64,000 bases of DNA from Polynucleobacter rarus (GTDB lineage Bacteria > Pseudomonadota > Gammaproteobacteria > Burkholderiales > Burkholderiaceae). Below the pieces are notes generated by a model. The model searched no databases and was not told the origin of the DNA. It saw only the letters and a list, made by a program, of their open reading frames with translations. Location of the stretch: NCBI RefSeq assembly GCF_003072505.1, contig NZ_NTGB01000001.1, positions 2,793,622 through 2,857,621 of the forward strand, given 5' to 3'. A program made the position numbers and the translations under genes. This document shows, piece by piece, positions 16,188 through 25,292 of the stretch (positions within the stretch are counted from its first letter, which is position 1; each line of letters begins with the position of its first letter).

Positions 16188-17518
16188 TATGTAAAGGAAG
16201 CATTTTGAATAATTTGATTTGCAACCAACTCGCCAGATTTAAAACCATCTTCATGAAAGCCATATCCAGTCCAAGCCCCACAATACCAAATTTTATTTTT
16301 CCCCTGAATATTAGGGAGAAGATTTTGAGCCGCAATGGCCTTGGTATCAAACATCGGATGTGAATATTCAATAGTCTGAAAAATAGTATCTTGTTTAGGC
16401 AAAGTATGTGGGTTTAACGTGACAATCACTTGATGTTGATGAAGATCTACTGGAATTGGCTGTAATTTATTAATTAAATAATGAACACACACAGCACTTG
16501 AATCATCTAGACCCTGCCCTACTGGAGTATTAGAGGCATAATTCCATGCCGCCCAGACCTTTTTCTCTCTAGGTAATTGGGTTTGGTCACAATGCACATA
16601 AGCGATATTTTTTTTGTAAGGAATAGAACCTAGTATTTCTTGCTCATCGATACTTGGATCTTGAATAATCGATAGAGATTCGTCACTATGGCAAGCTAAT
16701 ACTACTTCGTCAAAGGTTCTAATTTGGCCGCTATTTAAATGCAAATCAACACTATTAGCATGTCTAGTTAAGTAGTGAATCCCGTCCATTAAAACCGGAA
16801 TTTCTTTTTCTTTCAATTTATCCAAAACACGACTTACATACTCTCTAGAACCACCTTGAACGGTGAACCACTGTGGACGATTAATAATATCGAGTAAGCC
16901 ATGATTCTCACAGAACTGGGCTAAAGTAACAATTGGAAACTTCAACATTTCCTGCGTTGTACAGGACCAAATAGCACCGACCATCGGCAAAAGATACCAA
17001 TCCCTAAAGGGTAAGCCAAGGCGATACTTTTTTAGAAAATCCTCAACGCTGATTTCAGGAATATTCTCTGTAAGGCTAGCCTTTGCTAATTTTTTACAAA
17101 GCGCATTAAAACGGAAAATATCAAACACCATCCCCCAAAATTTCCAACTAACCAAATTACTTCTTTGCGCAAACAAGGTGTTTATCGTATCTCCAGCCCA
17201 CTCTAAAGGAGCTTTATTCTTTCTAGGGATGGATACAGCAAAAGACATTTCCGATTTAGCAACTGGAACTTTTAAAGCATCAAAAAATTGAATCAATCTT
17301 GGATAGGTACGTTCATTAAATACTAAAAAGCCCGTATCAATCCAGAAAGATTTGTCACTATTCTTCGGAGTGTAAGAAATTGAATGGCTATGACCGCCAA
17401 TACGTCCTTCTTTCTCAAACAAAACCACTTCAAGATTTGCCTCATTACGAAGTGCATAGGCACAACTTAACCCAGATATACCACCGCCAACGATGGCAAT
17501 TCGTTTTTTTTGAGACAT
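16187..17518 (-). CDS. FAD-dependent amine-oxidase-like oxidoreductase (COG2907 type)
   Basis: A 443-residue flavoprotein. The FAD-binding Rossmann motif IAIVGGGISGLSCAYALRN begins at residue 7, followed by the second-strand acidic end LFEKEGRIGGHSHS. The C-terminal FAD contact IWYCGAWTGYGFHEDGF is intact. This branch is linked to lipid modification because of its steady pairing with DUF1365 and Cfa-like genes. A desaturase-type role has been described for related genes of the furan fatty acid pathway. The start ATG shares one base with the stop of the peroxidase gene, so it belongs to the same operon. Confidence 0.88.
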   Translation of the reverse strand: MSQKKRIAIVGGGISGLSCAYALRNEANLEVVLFEKEGRIGGHSHSISYTPKNSDKSFWIDTGFLVFNERTYPRLIQFFDALKVPVAKSEMSFAVSIPRKNKAPLEWAGDTINTLFAQRSNLVSWKFWGMVFDIFRFNALCKKLAKASLTENIPEISVEDFLKKYRLGLPFRDWYLLPMVGAIWSCTTQEMLKFPIVTLAQFCENHGLLDIINRPQWFTVQGGSREYVSRVLDKLKEKEIPVLMDGIHYLTRHANSVDLHLNSGQIRTFDEVVLACHSDESLSIIQDPSIDEQEILGSIPYKKNIAYVHCDQTQLPREKKVWAAWNYASNTPVGQGLDDSSAVCVHYLINKLQPIPVDLHQHQVIVTLNPHTLPKQDTIFQTIEYSHPMFDTKAIAAQNLLPNIQGKNKIWYCGAWTGYGFHEDGFKSGELVANQIIQNASFT

Positions 17519-18087
17519 TATTTTTTACCGGCTAATAGTTTTTCGATTTCAGAGGTAACGGTTCTACTGTCAGGGTTGGCCATACTGCTAAAGGACTTAA
17601 CAACATTGCCATCACGATCGATAAGATATTTATAAAAATTCCACTTCGGTGAAGTTTTGGTTTTTTCTAAAAGTAATTTGAACAAAGGGTTTGCACTTGA
17701 ACCACTCACTGAGGTTTTTGCAAACATAGGGAATTTTACATCATAGGTATTTTTACAAAAATCAGCAATTTCTTTGTTGGAGCCAGGCTCTTGTTGGCCG
17801 AAATCATTGGATGGAAAACCTAAAACAACAAAGCCTTTTGGTGCATAGGTGGCGTAAATTTTCTCTAAACCTTCATATTGAGATGTAAAACCACAGTAAC
17901 TCGCGGTGTTAACAACTAATACTACCTTACCTTTGTATTGACATAAGTCTTGAGATACTTCATCTTGCAAACGAGGAAACTTAAAGTCTAAAGCAACAGG
18001 GCAGGATTCTGCGCTAAAGCTAAATGCAGGCAAAAATATCGCCCAACATATCGAAATTTTGATAAAAATTTTTGTAATCTTTTGCAT
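17518..18087 (-). CDS. exported glutathione peroxidase, cysteine type
   Basis: About 189 residues. I choose the ATG at 18087, since the product then starts with a clear signal peptide (MQKITKIFIK followed by ISICWAIFLPAFSFSA). The ATG at 18117 has no ribosome site and adds a 10-residue extension. The peroxidatic Cys65 is in NTASYCGFTSQ, with conserved LGFPSNDFGQQEPG and KWNFYKYLIDRDG motifs for the catalytic tetrad. The expected role is reduction of lipid or hydrogen peroxide in the periplasm, probably using thioredoxin-like donors. It is the first gene of the six-gene stress operon. Confidence 0.9.
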   Translation of the reverse strand: MQKITKIFIKISICWAIFLPAFSFSAESCPVALDFKFPRLQDEVSQDLCQYKGKVVLVVNTASYCGFTSQYEGLEKIYATYAPKGFVVLGFPSNDFGQQEPGSNKEIADFCKNTYDVKFPMFAKTSVSGSSANPLFKLLLEKTKTSPKWNFYKYLIDRDGNVVKSFSSMANPDSRTVTSEIEKLLAGKK

Positions 18088-18122
18088 ACTCAATTTTCCA
18101 AATTTTATAAGTAACATAGAGT

Positions 18123-18147
18123 CTAAGCGATATTTACAACAATTTCC
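18123..18147 (-). promoter_or_regulatory. candidate promoter motif of the oxidative-stress operon
   Basis: On the minus strand GGAAAT, then TAAATAT, then CGCTTAG lies 36-60 bases before the peroxidase ATG at 18087. It resembles the motif at 734-757 before the ECF sigma unit (GGAA, then TAAATA, then CG). Spacing is about 4 bp shorter than known ECF promoters, so this is only a lead. Confidence 0.25.
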
Positions 18148-18182
18148 TAAAAGTATATTTTAAAATAATTTAGAATCATAGT

Positions 18183-18689
18183 ATGAACCCAGACAGTTAC
18201 CCCATTCCTATCTTTGAAAGTAAAGTTTTAGCTCTAAATTTTACAGAAGATCAACTTACCAAGGCACTTCAAGCCCTTGAAAAGCCTATAGTTTTTACAA
18301 ACGGAGTATTCGATATCCTCCATCGAGGTCACGTAACCTATCTTGCCCAAGCCAAAAGTTTAGGTGCGAGTTTGGTCGTTGGAGTAAATGCTGATGTTTC
18401 TGTTCGAATGTTAGGTAAGGGTGAGGATAGACCTATTAATCCTGAAATAGATCGGATGTCACTCTTAGCCTCATTGGAAAGTGTTGATTTAGTTGTACCT
18501 TTTTCTGAAAAAACACCGGTATCGTTGATTGCTCAAATTAGACCCGATATTTATGTCAAAGGTGGTGATTACGATATTGAAACTCTAGCTGAAACGGCCC
18601 TCGTTCGAACCTGGGGTGGCCTAGCGTATGCAATCCCATTTATTCATTTCAGTTCAACTACAAAACTATTAGAAAAAATTAGAATTTAG
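18183..18689 (+). CDS. rfaE2: D-glycero-beta-D-manno-heptose 1-phosphate adenylyltransferase
   Basis: A 168-residue nucleotidyltransferase corresponding to the C-terminal half of E. coli HldE, here as a separate protein. It makes ADP-heptose for the lipopolysaccharide inner core. The HxGH motif is in NGVFDILHRGHVTYLAQAK near residues 40-58, and GGDYDIETL precedes the end as in the family. The separate kinase (rfaE1) is not in this window. The TAG stop shares four bases (TTAG) with the convergent small gene. Confidence 0.93.
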   Translation: MNPDSYPIPIFESKVLALNFTEDQLTKALQALEKPIVFTNGVFDILHRGHVTYLAQAKSLGASLVVGVNADVSVRMLGKGEDRPINPEIDRMSLLASLESVDLVVPFSEKTPVSLIAQIRPDIYVKGGDYDIETLAETALVRTWGGLAYAIPFIHFSSTTKLLEKIRI

Positions 18690-18916
18690 TTTTTCTGTGG
18701 TGTTTGTGTCTCAACCACTGCGCTTACTTCTCCCCCTAAAGTAATTGCCGGAGTAATTTTGATCACATCCTGATTCAGTAGACGATTAGAAGGGTGGGGC
18801 GATTCCACCAACCGATTTATCTGACTGACAGCCCAGGAAGGATTGATAACATTCGCAAATACTAAAAAAATATTGATCAAAATAAAGAGAACGAGTGAGT
18901 ACTTAACGAATTTCAA
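18686..18916 (-). CDS. small single-span membrane protein, possibly a shortened SPOR protein
   Basis: About 76 residues with one N-terminal membrane helix (VKYSLVLFILINIFLVFANV) and a short soluble tail without recognisable domain. I choose the TTG at 18916, which overlaps the coaX stop as TTGA, because AAGGAG lies 7 bases before it. The TTG at 18922 is too close to that site. In several Burkholderiales the gene after coaX codes for a membrane-anchored SPOR-domain protein, so this may be a version that has lost the SPOR domain. That is inference from position only. The protein itself has no sequence match I recognise. Confidence 0.55.
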   Translation of the reverse strand: MKFVKYSLVLFILINIFLVFANVINPSWAVSQINRLVESPHPSNRLLNQDVIKITPAITLGGEVSAVVETQTPQKN

Positions 18917-19749
18917 AGGCAAGACTCCTTTTTATTTAGGCGCCATGAGTTGATGCCAATCAAGATTAAATTCGGCTCACTCTTCACTTTGTAGCCATTT
19001 AATATGGGCAATAAATACGATTCTAAGAGCGGCGCATTTCCACCAGTTAGAAGAATCATTTCAATCTGATTTATTTGATTAATTGCTAATTGAATAGCGC
19101 CAAGTGTAGATAGAATCACACCCATTTCAATCGCATCTTTGGTAGATTTACCCAGCGCTAATTGAGAAATTCGTTGCGCTTTAGCAGAAGGATTGTTGGA
19201 AGATTCTTTTAATAATTGATTAGCTTCTAAGAGTGGTAAATTAGCAGTGGATTTTCCTAGGGACTTTAACATCAGATCAAAGCCTGGAATAATCCATCCA
19301 CCCATAAAGATCGAACCACTCTGAAGGTAATCAATGGTGGTGGCAGTTCCTGAAGCCACAATTAAGATATTTTTATTAGGGTGTAAGGTACTAGCCCCAA
19401 TCATTCCTGCTAAACGATCGGTACCTAGTTCTGCAGGATTTAGATAGTTATTTTGTAATGAGGGGACTATAGTATCCCCTCTTAAAAGATTGAAATTGGT
19501 ATTCGGAAAATGATTTTTCCAAGTTTTTAAAAGTTCTGATGGACCTACGCAAGTACAGTAAATATTTTTGATTATCTGCTGTTGATTCAACACGAAAGAA
19601 GGGCTGAACTGAACTGGAATTTGCTCAACCAATTCAGCATTGTTGATTATTCCCTCTTGAACAATGGTGAATGAATCTAATGTATTGGCTAGCGTAGTAA
19701 TCCATTTACTACGGGTATTACCAATATCAAGAAGTAAATCTAATTCCAT
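18913..19749 (-). CDS. coaX: type III pantothenate kinase
   Basis: Catalyses the first step of coenzyme A synthesis, 278 residues. ASKHA-fold motifs are visible: LLDIGNTRSKW at 5-15, the NPAELGTDRLAGMIGA motif near 121-136, VASGTATTIDYL near 145 with the catalytic Asp, and MGGWIIPG. The protein is slightly longer than many family members. It directly follows birA with a 3-base gap, an arrangement conserved in betaproteobacteria. Confidence 0.94.
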   Translation of the reverse strand: MELDLLLDIGNTRSKWITTLANTLDSFTIVQEGIINNAELVEQIPVQFSPSFVLNQQQIIKNIYCTCVGPSELLKTWKNHFPNTNFNLLRGDTIVPSLQNNYLNPAELGTDRLAGMIGASTLHPNKNILIVASGTATTIDYLQSGSIFMGGWIIPGFDLMLKSLGKSTANLPLLEANQLLKESSNNPSAKAQRISQLALGKSTKDAIEMGVILSTLGAIQLAINQINQIEMILLTGGNAPLLESYLLPILNGYKVKSEPNLILIGINSWRLNKKESCL

Positions 19750-19752
19750 AAC

Positions 19753-20541
19753 TTAATCAAGAGCGTTTCGTATTGAGATATTGCCATTATGAACGGTTTG
19801 AATTCCGATTGGTGTCTCCAATAGTAAAGCGCCCTGAGCATCAACCCCAATTATTTTCCCACGTTGAACTATTTTTTGATTTTCCGTAACGATTACATCC
19901 TGTTCATGATAAATGTGGAATTCATTCCAATTTAAAGCTTCAAAAGTAAAACCCCTGTTGGTAAAGTCTTCTAAATCCTGGATGAGTTGATTGGTAATAA
20001 CTTTCCATAAAGAAAGTTTATCTAGGGCTTTTTTATTAGGGAGATTGACCTGATCTAAAGAACTCACTAAATAGGCACTTTCAACTGGAGTGTTTAAATG
20101 ATTTAAATTAAGACCAATCCCAATGATGGTCCAAATGGGTTCGTCCCCTGTTTTTTGTCCACTTTCGATTAGTACTCCACCTAGCTTAGCGTTCCCAAGG
20201 TAAAGGTCATTTGGCCACTTTAGACCAAGACCTAAAGATTTTAGGTTCCCTAAATCAGTCTTCCAATAAAGGGCAATACTTTTTAAAATGGCTAAACCAA
20301 CTACTAAACTTAATGGTTGTAATGTCCGTAAATTTGTTTTTGCGTCAAAAAAATAAGCTAGTGAGAAGGTTAATGAGTTATTCTTTTCTGAAATCCAAGC
20401 ATTTCCACGACGACCTCGTCCTGCAGTTTGATGATTTGCTAGGCGACTTACAGGAAGAAGTAAGTCGTTACTCCGCCAACGATTCATTAAATCTTGGTTA
20501 GTAGAAAGTGTTTCATTAACTTCTTCAAATAGGCATTCCAT
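19753..20541 (-). CDS. birA: biotin-[acetyl-CoA-carboxylase] ligase
   Basis: Attaches biotin to carrier proteins such as AccB, 262 residues. The biotinyl-AMP loop GRGRRGNAWISEKNNSL and the substrate motif LKWPNDLYLGNAKLGGVLIE are clear. A C-terminal SH3-like cap follows (GKIIGVDAQGALLLETPIG). The N-terminal DNA-binding helix-turn-helix of E. coli BirA is absent, so this is a monofunctional ligase without repressor function. It is divergent from the VanZ-like gene with only 6 bases between the start codons, so both promoters must lie inside the opposite genes. Confidence 0.95.
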   Translation of the reverse strand: MECLFEEVNETLSTNQDLMNRWRSNDLLLPVSRLANHQTAGRGRRGNAWISEKNNSLTFSLAYFFDAKTNLRTLQPLSLVVGLAILKSIALYWKTDLGNLKSLGLGLKWPNDLYLGNAKLGGVLIESGQKTGDEPIWTIIGIGLNLNHLNTPVESAYLVSSLDQVNLPNKKALDKLSLWKVITNQLIQDLEDFTNRGFTFEALNWNEFHIYHEQDVIVTENQKIVQRGKIIGVDAQGALLLETPIGIQTVHNGNISIRNALD

Positions 20542-20547
20542 GTATGA

Positions 20548-21669
20548 ATGATAATGTTACAAATTAAAATGTTCAAAAATATAACCAGTTTCCCTGACGA
20601 AAAGAAAGCACCAACACCTTTTTCATTGGCGAGACTCACTCTATGCGTGACCATTGCGCTGATTATTTTTGCTAGCTTAACCCCTTTTAATTTTGAATAT
20701 GTCTCTTTAGATCCATTGTCATGGATCACCGCACCACTACCCAAATATATCCCTCTTTTTGATGTGGAAGTGAATATTTTGGGTTATTTACCATTTGGCT
20801 TTTTAGCTGTTTTGGCACTATATCCAAGATGGGTCAAATGGCCTGCATTTCTACTTAGTTTGCTCTTTGGATTATTAGTGTCTGCAAGCTTGGAGTCTGC
20901 ACAATCCTTTTTATCCACTAGGGTTGCTAGCCTAACTGATTTTTATGCGAATGGTTTAGGTACCTTTATCGGCGCCCTTCTCGCCATTACAATCAATCCT
21001 GTTGCGCTATCAAAGCATTGGACAAGTCGTTTTAGGAATGTTTTTTTTGGAAAAAACCAAGAATTTTTTTTGTTACTGGCTATTTTTCCTTTAGCCCAAA
21101 TTTTTCCTCAAAATGTCTGGTTGGGAATGGGCGACTGGCAAATCAATTTCTTAAGAATCTCGCCTTACTGGACAAGAATTCTTAGCAATGCGACGCAGGA
21201 AATTCTAATCGCAACACTTGCAGTTGTTAGTACAAGCGCATTTATGATGACGGGAATTCGTCGCCAAGCACCTAAATTGAAAGTGATCTTTAGTGTTATT
21301 GCGTTTAGTGCGTTCTTAAAATTTGCAATGTCAGAGCTTCAATATGGCTCTTTTGATGTGAAACATTGGATTAGCGTCGCTAATGGTTTTGGGATTGCGC
21401 TGGGTTTTATCGTCGTGATAATCATCAGGAATTACTCAAGAAGCACTCATTGGGTGATTGCTATCATCGGTTTTATTTTGCTTTTAATTGTCGTCAATAT
21501 CTTGCCTCAAAATCCTTATTATTTGTCACAAGTTCAACTGCTTCCACAGGGGCGTCTTAAGCACTTTAATGGCTTGCTTGAATGGTTAACGATGGTTTGG
21601 CCTCTAATCGGAATCGTGGTTTTAATCAAACAATACAAAATTACACAGACATCCTTTTCTGAGTATTAA
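20548..21669 (+). CDS. VanZ-like multi-span membrane protein
   Basis: A 373-residue membrane protein with roughly nine hydrophobic segments. The VanZ-type N-terminal half includes ASLTPFNFEYVSLDP and VNILGYLPFGFLAVLAL, then SASLESAQSFLSTRVASLTD, which matches the conserved ExxQ-x-F-x-x-R-x-x-D family pattern. The C-terminal half adds further spans. The function is unknown. The family name comes from teicoplanin resistance, but chromosomal proteobacterial members are not shown to confer it. Several ATGs (20548, 20554, 20569) could be the start, and none has a clear ribosome site. Confidence 0.82.
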   Translation: MIMLQIKMFKNITSFPDEKKAPTPFSLARLTLCVTIALIIFASLTPFNFEYVSLDPLSWITAPLPKYIPLFDVEVNILGYLPFGFLAVLALYPRWVKWPAFLLSLLFGLLVSASLESAQSFLSTRVASLTDFYANGLGTFIGALLAITINPVALSKHWTSRFRNVFFGKNQEFFLLLAIFPLAQIFPQNVWLGMGDWQINFLRISPYWTRILSNATQEILIATLAVVSTSAFMMTGIRRQAPKLKVIFSVIAFSAFLKFAMSELQYGSFDVKHWISVANGFGIALGFIVVIIIRNYSRSTHWVIAIIGFILLLIVVNILPQNPYYLSQVQLLPQGRLKHFNGLLEWLTMVWPLIGIVVLIKQYKITQTSFSEY

Positions 21670-21700
21670 GTTTGAGAGATATAAGGGATATAATTTATCT

Positions 21701-22024
21701 ATGAGTCAATTCCAATTCCATGCCTTTTTTTGTTTGAATCTTCGTAAGAACGGTGAAAATTCTTGTGAAAATCATTGTGCAACCGATATGTTTGATTACG
21801 CTAAAAGCGAATGTAAGCGTTTAAACCTCAATGGAGTTGGCAAGGTTCGAGTTAATCGCGCAGGTTGCCTTGATCGATGTGACCTAGGTCCGGTAATGGT
21901 GGTTTATCCAGAAGGCATTTGGTATCAATTTGTAGATAAAGAAGATATCGATGAAATTATTCAAAGCCATTTTATTGATGGTAAACCAGTGACAAGATTG
22001 ATCCTTAGGGATACCTTGGCATGA
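21701..22024 (+). CDS. thioredoxin-like [2Fe-2S] ferredoxin
   Basis: A 107-residue protein of the thioredoxin-like 2Fe-2S ferredoxin family. Likely cluster ligands are Cys11 and Cys22 (or Cys26) in the N-terminal half and Cys56 and Cys60 in AGCLDRCDLGPVMVVYPEG. It is probably a soluble electron carrier, but its partner cannot be deduced. The stop overlaps the hydrolase start by four bases (ATGA). The ferredoxin-hydrolase pair before lipB is common in Burkholderiales. Confidence 0.88.
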   Translation: MSQFQFHAFFCLNLRKNGENSCENHCATDMFDYAKSECKRLNLNGVGKVRVNRAGCLDRCDLGPVMVVYPEGIWYQFVDKEDIDEIIQSHFIDGKPVTRLILRDTLA

Positions 22025-22734
22025 CTTTGCGTTCCTTGGACCTTCAGATTCCAATTACGATTGGCTTTGCCCAGTCTAAGATAGAACTTCCTGAACGCTT
22101 AATGACGGACCCTGATTTCCCAATAAAAGGCATTGCCATTGTGGCGCATCCACATCCCCTAATGGGTGGAACAATGGATAATAAGGTGGCCGTAACACTT
22201 GCAAAAACACTTAATCAGTTGGGTTTCATAACGATTCGGTTTAATTTTCGGGGTGTTGGGCAGTCGACAGGAGTTCATGATCACGGCATCGGTGAAACAC
22301 AGGATCTTGAAGAGATCCTTGCACAAGCAAGAAGCTCAGTATTTTGGGGGGCGATTCCAGAAATTCAGTCTTACCCTTGGGTAAGTCAAATCTCTAAATT
22401 ACCTTATGTACTAGCCGGTTTTTCTTTTGGTACCTATGTCAGTAGCCGACTGGTAGCAAAGCTACAGGAGGATTTACCACAGCGGTTAATTTTAGTAGGG
22501 ACTGCTTGTGGCAAATGGGATGTACCCAATGTGCCAGCTAATTCCATCATAATTCATGGTGAATTAGATGAAACAATTTTATTAAATGATGTGTTTGAAT
22601 GGGCCAGGCCGCAAGAATTACTAGTTCAGGTCGTTCCCGGAGCAGATCATTTTTTTCATCGCAAATTACATTGCATTAGACAGGCAATTATTTCAGCCTG
22701 GTATGGAGTAGAAAATGGATATGACAATACATAA
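22021..22734 (+). CDS. alpha/beta hydrolase
   Basis: A 237-residue alpha/beta-hydrolase-fold protein. The oxyanion-hole segment AHPHPLMGGTMDN is at about 40-52 and the nucleophile elbow is GFSFGTYVSS with Ser near residue 138. The acidic residue is in HGELDETILL and the terminal His in PGADHFFHRKL. It resembles small hydrolases of the COG2945 type. The substrate is unknown. It is translationally coupled to the ferredoxin upstream and overlaps the DUF493 gene by 20 bases. Confidence 0.88.
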   Translation: MTLRSLDLQIPITIGFAQSKIELPERLMTDPDFPIKGIAIVAHPHPLMGGTMDNKVAVTLAKTLNQLGFITIRFNFRGVGQSTGVHDHGIGETQDLEEILAQARSSVFWGAIPEIQSYPWVSQISKLPYVLAGFSFGTYVSSRLVAKLQEDLPQRLILVGTACGKWDVPNVPANSIIIHGELDETILLNDVFEWARPQELLVQVVPGADHFFHRKLHCIRQAIISAWYGVENGYDNT

Positions 22735-22990
22735 TGAGTCTTTAATAAAGTACCCTTGTAACTTTCCTATTAAGGTAATGGGGAAAAATCATCCCGATTT
22801 TAAACAGGCTGTTGCGATGGTTTGTAAGCAGTTTGATCCACAATTTAATTATTCTGAAATAGAAGAGCGTATTTCTAAAGCGAATAATTATTTAGGATTG
22901 ACAGTGAACATTAACGCAACTAGTCGAGAGCAATTAGATGAAATTTATCGAACTTTATCGACACATCCATTGGTTAGTGTAGTTTTATAA
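22715..22990 (+). CDS. DUF493 (YbeD-like) protein
   Basis: A 91-residue protein of the YbeD/DUF493 family, with the conserved start YPCNFPIKVMG and the ACT-like beta-alpha-beta end STHPLVSVVL. The family is typically placed just upstream of lipB, as here, and a link to lipoate or lipid metabolism has been suggested from that context. The start ATG at 22715 lies inside the end of the hydrolase gene and has GGAG 6 bases upstream. Confidence 0.9.
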   Translation: MDMTIHNESLIKYPCNFPIKVMGKNHPDFKQAVAMVCKQFDPQFNYSEIEERISKANNYLGLTVNINATSREQLDEIYRTLSTHPLVSVVL

Positions 22991-22993
22991 GCT

Positions 22994-23650
22994 ATGGCAA
23001 GTGATGTCATAGAAGTGATACATCTTGGTTTACAAGATTATTTAACTACCTATGAGAAGATGAAGATATTTACGCAGCAGCGTACAGAATCTACCAAAGA
23101 TCAAATCTGGATATTGGAGCATCCACCCGTTTTTACTTTAGGTTTAGCGGGCGAAAATAAGCACTTACTAGTTCAGAATTCTGGCATCCCTTTGGTGCCA
23201 GTTGACCGCGGCGGCCAAATTACTTATCACGGACCTGGTCAATTAGTAGTTTATTTATTATTAAATTTAAAGCGAAAAAACCTTTACGTTCGTGAATTCG
23301 TTAACAAAATTGAGCAGGCCATCATCGATACTTTAACGCAATTAGAAGTATGTGCAGAGAGAAAATCAGGGGCACCAGGTATTTATTTAAATGATAAAAA
23401 TAGTGGGAATGAACATTTATCGGGAGCCAAAATTGCGGCTTTAGGCTTGAAAATTACAAAACAATGTTCATATCATGGCCTTTCCCTCAATGTGAAGATG
23501 GATTTAAAGCCCTTTGAAATGATTAATCCTTGTGGTTCTAAGGGTTTACAAACCGTTGATTTAGCGACATTAAATAAGAATTGCACTGTTTTGGAAGTGT
23601 CTGATAAATTGATTCATCAACTTAAAAGACAATTGCAACAACACGCTTAA
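22994..23650 (+). CDS. lipB: lipoyl(octanoyl) transferase
   Basis: Transfers octanoyl from acyl carrier protein to the lipoyl domains of 2-oxoacid dehydrogenases, 218 residues. The motif [19 protein letters not shown] is at about 71-89. The catalytic Cys is at 180 in [10 protein letters not shown], and the catalytic Lys is at 146 in [11 protein letters not shown]. It forms an operon with DUF493 upstream and lipA downstream. Confidence 0.96.
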   Translation: MASDVIEVIHLGLQDYLTTYEKMKIFTQQRTESTKDQIWILEHPPVFTLGLAGENKHLLVQNSGIPLVPVDRGGQITYHGPGQLVVYLLLNLKRKNLYVREFVNKIEQAIIDTLTQLEVCAERKSGAPGIYLNDKNSGNEHLSGAKIAALGLKITKQCSYHGLSLNVKMDLKPFEMINPCGSKGLQTVDLATLNKNCTVLEVSDKLIHQLKRQLQQHA

Positions 23651-23673
23651 GGCGTAAAGAATAGAATACTGTT

Positions 23674-24657
23674 ATGAGTGAAAAAATAAATACTGAACTT
23701 GCCTACGATCCCTCCAAAAAGCAAAAATCTGCTGAGAAGACATCCCGTATTCCAATTAAGATCATTCCAATTGATCAGGTATTAAAAAAACCTGATTGGA
23801 TTCGAGTTCGTGCAAGCTCTGGAAACTCTAGATTTTCTGAGATTAAAAAAATCCTGAGAGAAAATCAATTAGTAACAGTTTGTGAAGAAGCGAGTTGCCC
23901 CAACATTGGTGAATGCTTTGGTAAAGGTACTGCTACTTTTATGATTATGGGCGAAAAATGTACTAGAAGATGCCCATTTTGCGATGTTGGCCATGGCAGA
24001 CCGGATCCACTCGATGAAAATGAGCCCATGAACTTGGCGAAAACCATTGCAGCGTTAAAACTCAGTTATGTCGTGATAACCAGCGTTGATCGAGACGATT
24101 TACGCGATGGTGGTGCAATGCACTTTGTATCATGCATACAAAATACAAAAGAACTATCCCCAAGTACCAAAGTAGAAGTTTTAGTCCCTGACTTCAGGGG
24201 GCGTTTAGAAAAAGCTTTAGAAATTTTTGGCTCAAATAATGGTATGGGTTTACCTGATGTCATGAACCATAATTTAGAGACGGTTCCACGTCTTTATAAA
24301 GAAGCTAGACCTGGGGCAGATTATTTACACTCCCTAAAGTTATTAAAAGACTTTAAAGAGATGTATCCCAACATCCCAACTAAGAGTGGATTGATGGTTG
24401 GACTTGGTGAGACTGATGAGGAAATTTTAGAAGTGATGCGCGATATGAGAGAGCATCAAATTGATATGTTAACTATAGGACAATATCTCTCTCCATCAAG
24501 TCATCACTTGCCTGTTAGAAGATATGTACATCCTGATACTTTCAAGATGTTTGAGCAAGAGGCGATCAAAATGGGCTTTAGTCATGCTGCAGTTGGGGCG
24601 ATGGTCAGATCAAGTTATCACGCTGATCAACAAGCTCATGAGGCTGGCATTATCTAA
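23674..24657 (+). CDS. lipA: lipoyl synthase
   Basis: Radical SAM enzyme inserting two sulfurs into octanoyl groups, 327 residues. The radical-SAM cluster motif [12 protein letters not shown] has Cys96, Cys100 and Cys103. The auxiliary cluster ligands Cys70, Cys75 and Cys81 are in [12 protein letters not shown]. The conserved end [12 protein letters not shown] contains the auxiliary-cluster serine. An N-terminal extension of about 40 residues precedes the core, as in other Burkholderiales. Confidence 0.97.
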   Translation: MSEKINTELAYDPSKKQKSAEKTSRIPIKIIPIDQVLKKPDWIRVRASSGNSRFSEIKKILRENQLVTVCEEASCPNIGECFGKGTATFMIMGEKCTRRCPFCDVGHGRPDPLDENEPMNLAKTIAALKLSYVVITSVDRDDLRDGGAMHFVSCIQNTKELSPSTKVEVLVPDFRGRLEKALEIFGSNNGMGLPDVMNHNLETVPRLYKEARPGADYLHSLKLLKDFKEMYPNIPTKSGLMVGLGETDEEILEVMRDMREHQIDMLTIGQYLSPSSHHLPVRRYVHPDTFKMFEQEAIKMGFSHAAVGAMVRSSYHADQQAHEAGII

Positions 24658-24668
24658 TACCAAGTTCT

Positions 24669-25241
24669 ATGAAAAAACTGTCCGCTTTATTAATCATTAG
24701 CTTTTTATTTGCTTGCACAGCTACTTTTAACTGGCGAGAAATACGATCTGATGAGCAGGGTTTTTCGGCATTATTTCCAGCCAAAACAACCTTTGAACAA
24801 AAGCAGTTCCCTTTTAAAGATCGTCCCATCGATATTTCGTTGGAAGCATCCAATGCGGGTGATGCAGTATTTGCTATTAGCACCCTTAAATTAGATGAAA
24901 AAAATATTTCTAGTGATGAGTTACTGGCTGCGATGCAGAACAACGCCCAAAAGAGTATTGCCAATCCGACTTCGCCAGAGCTTTTGAAAACAAACTTTAC
25001 ATTAGCTGGCGAGGGTAATTCCAAAGTTGGCGGTGAAGGATATCAGTTGAATGGAGTGAGTCTCGATGGATTACATCGCATTTACTGGGTGTATTGGGTG
25101 AAGCGGTCTGATAGTAATCAAATGACGCGTCTATATCAGTTAACTGCCATTAAATCTTTTAAACAAAAACCGACGGATAAAGAATCAAATGAAGTCACCG
25201 AGCAATTTTCAACATTCCTCGGTGGCTTTAGGCCTTATTGA
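24669..25241 (+). CDS. putative outer-membrane lipoprotein
   Basis: A 190-residue protein with a lipoprotein signal peptide: lipobox LFAC with Cys16. The mature part begins TATFNWREIRSDEQGFSALF and resembles a domain found in uncharacterised Burkholderiales lipoproteins beside lipA. No catalytic motif is visible. It starts 11 bases after lipA, so it is probably in the same transcript. Function unknown. Confidence 0.75.
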   Translation: MKKLSALLIISFLFACTATFNWREIRSDEQGFSALFPAKTTFEQKQFPFKDRPIDISLEASNAGDAVFAISTLKLDEKNISSDELLAAMQNNAQKSIANPTSPELLKTNFTLAGEGNSKVGGEGYQLNGVSLDGLHRIYWVYWVKRSDSNQMTRLYQLTAIKSFKQKPTDKESNEVTEQFSTFLGGFRPY

Positions 25242-25292
25242 AATCCTACTCATCGATCGAACAAAGAGTATTAAAAAGAGGCAAAAAAAGTT

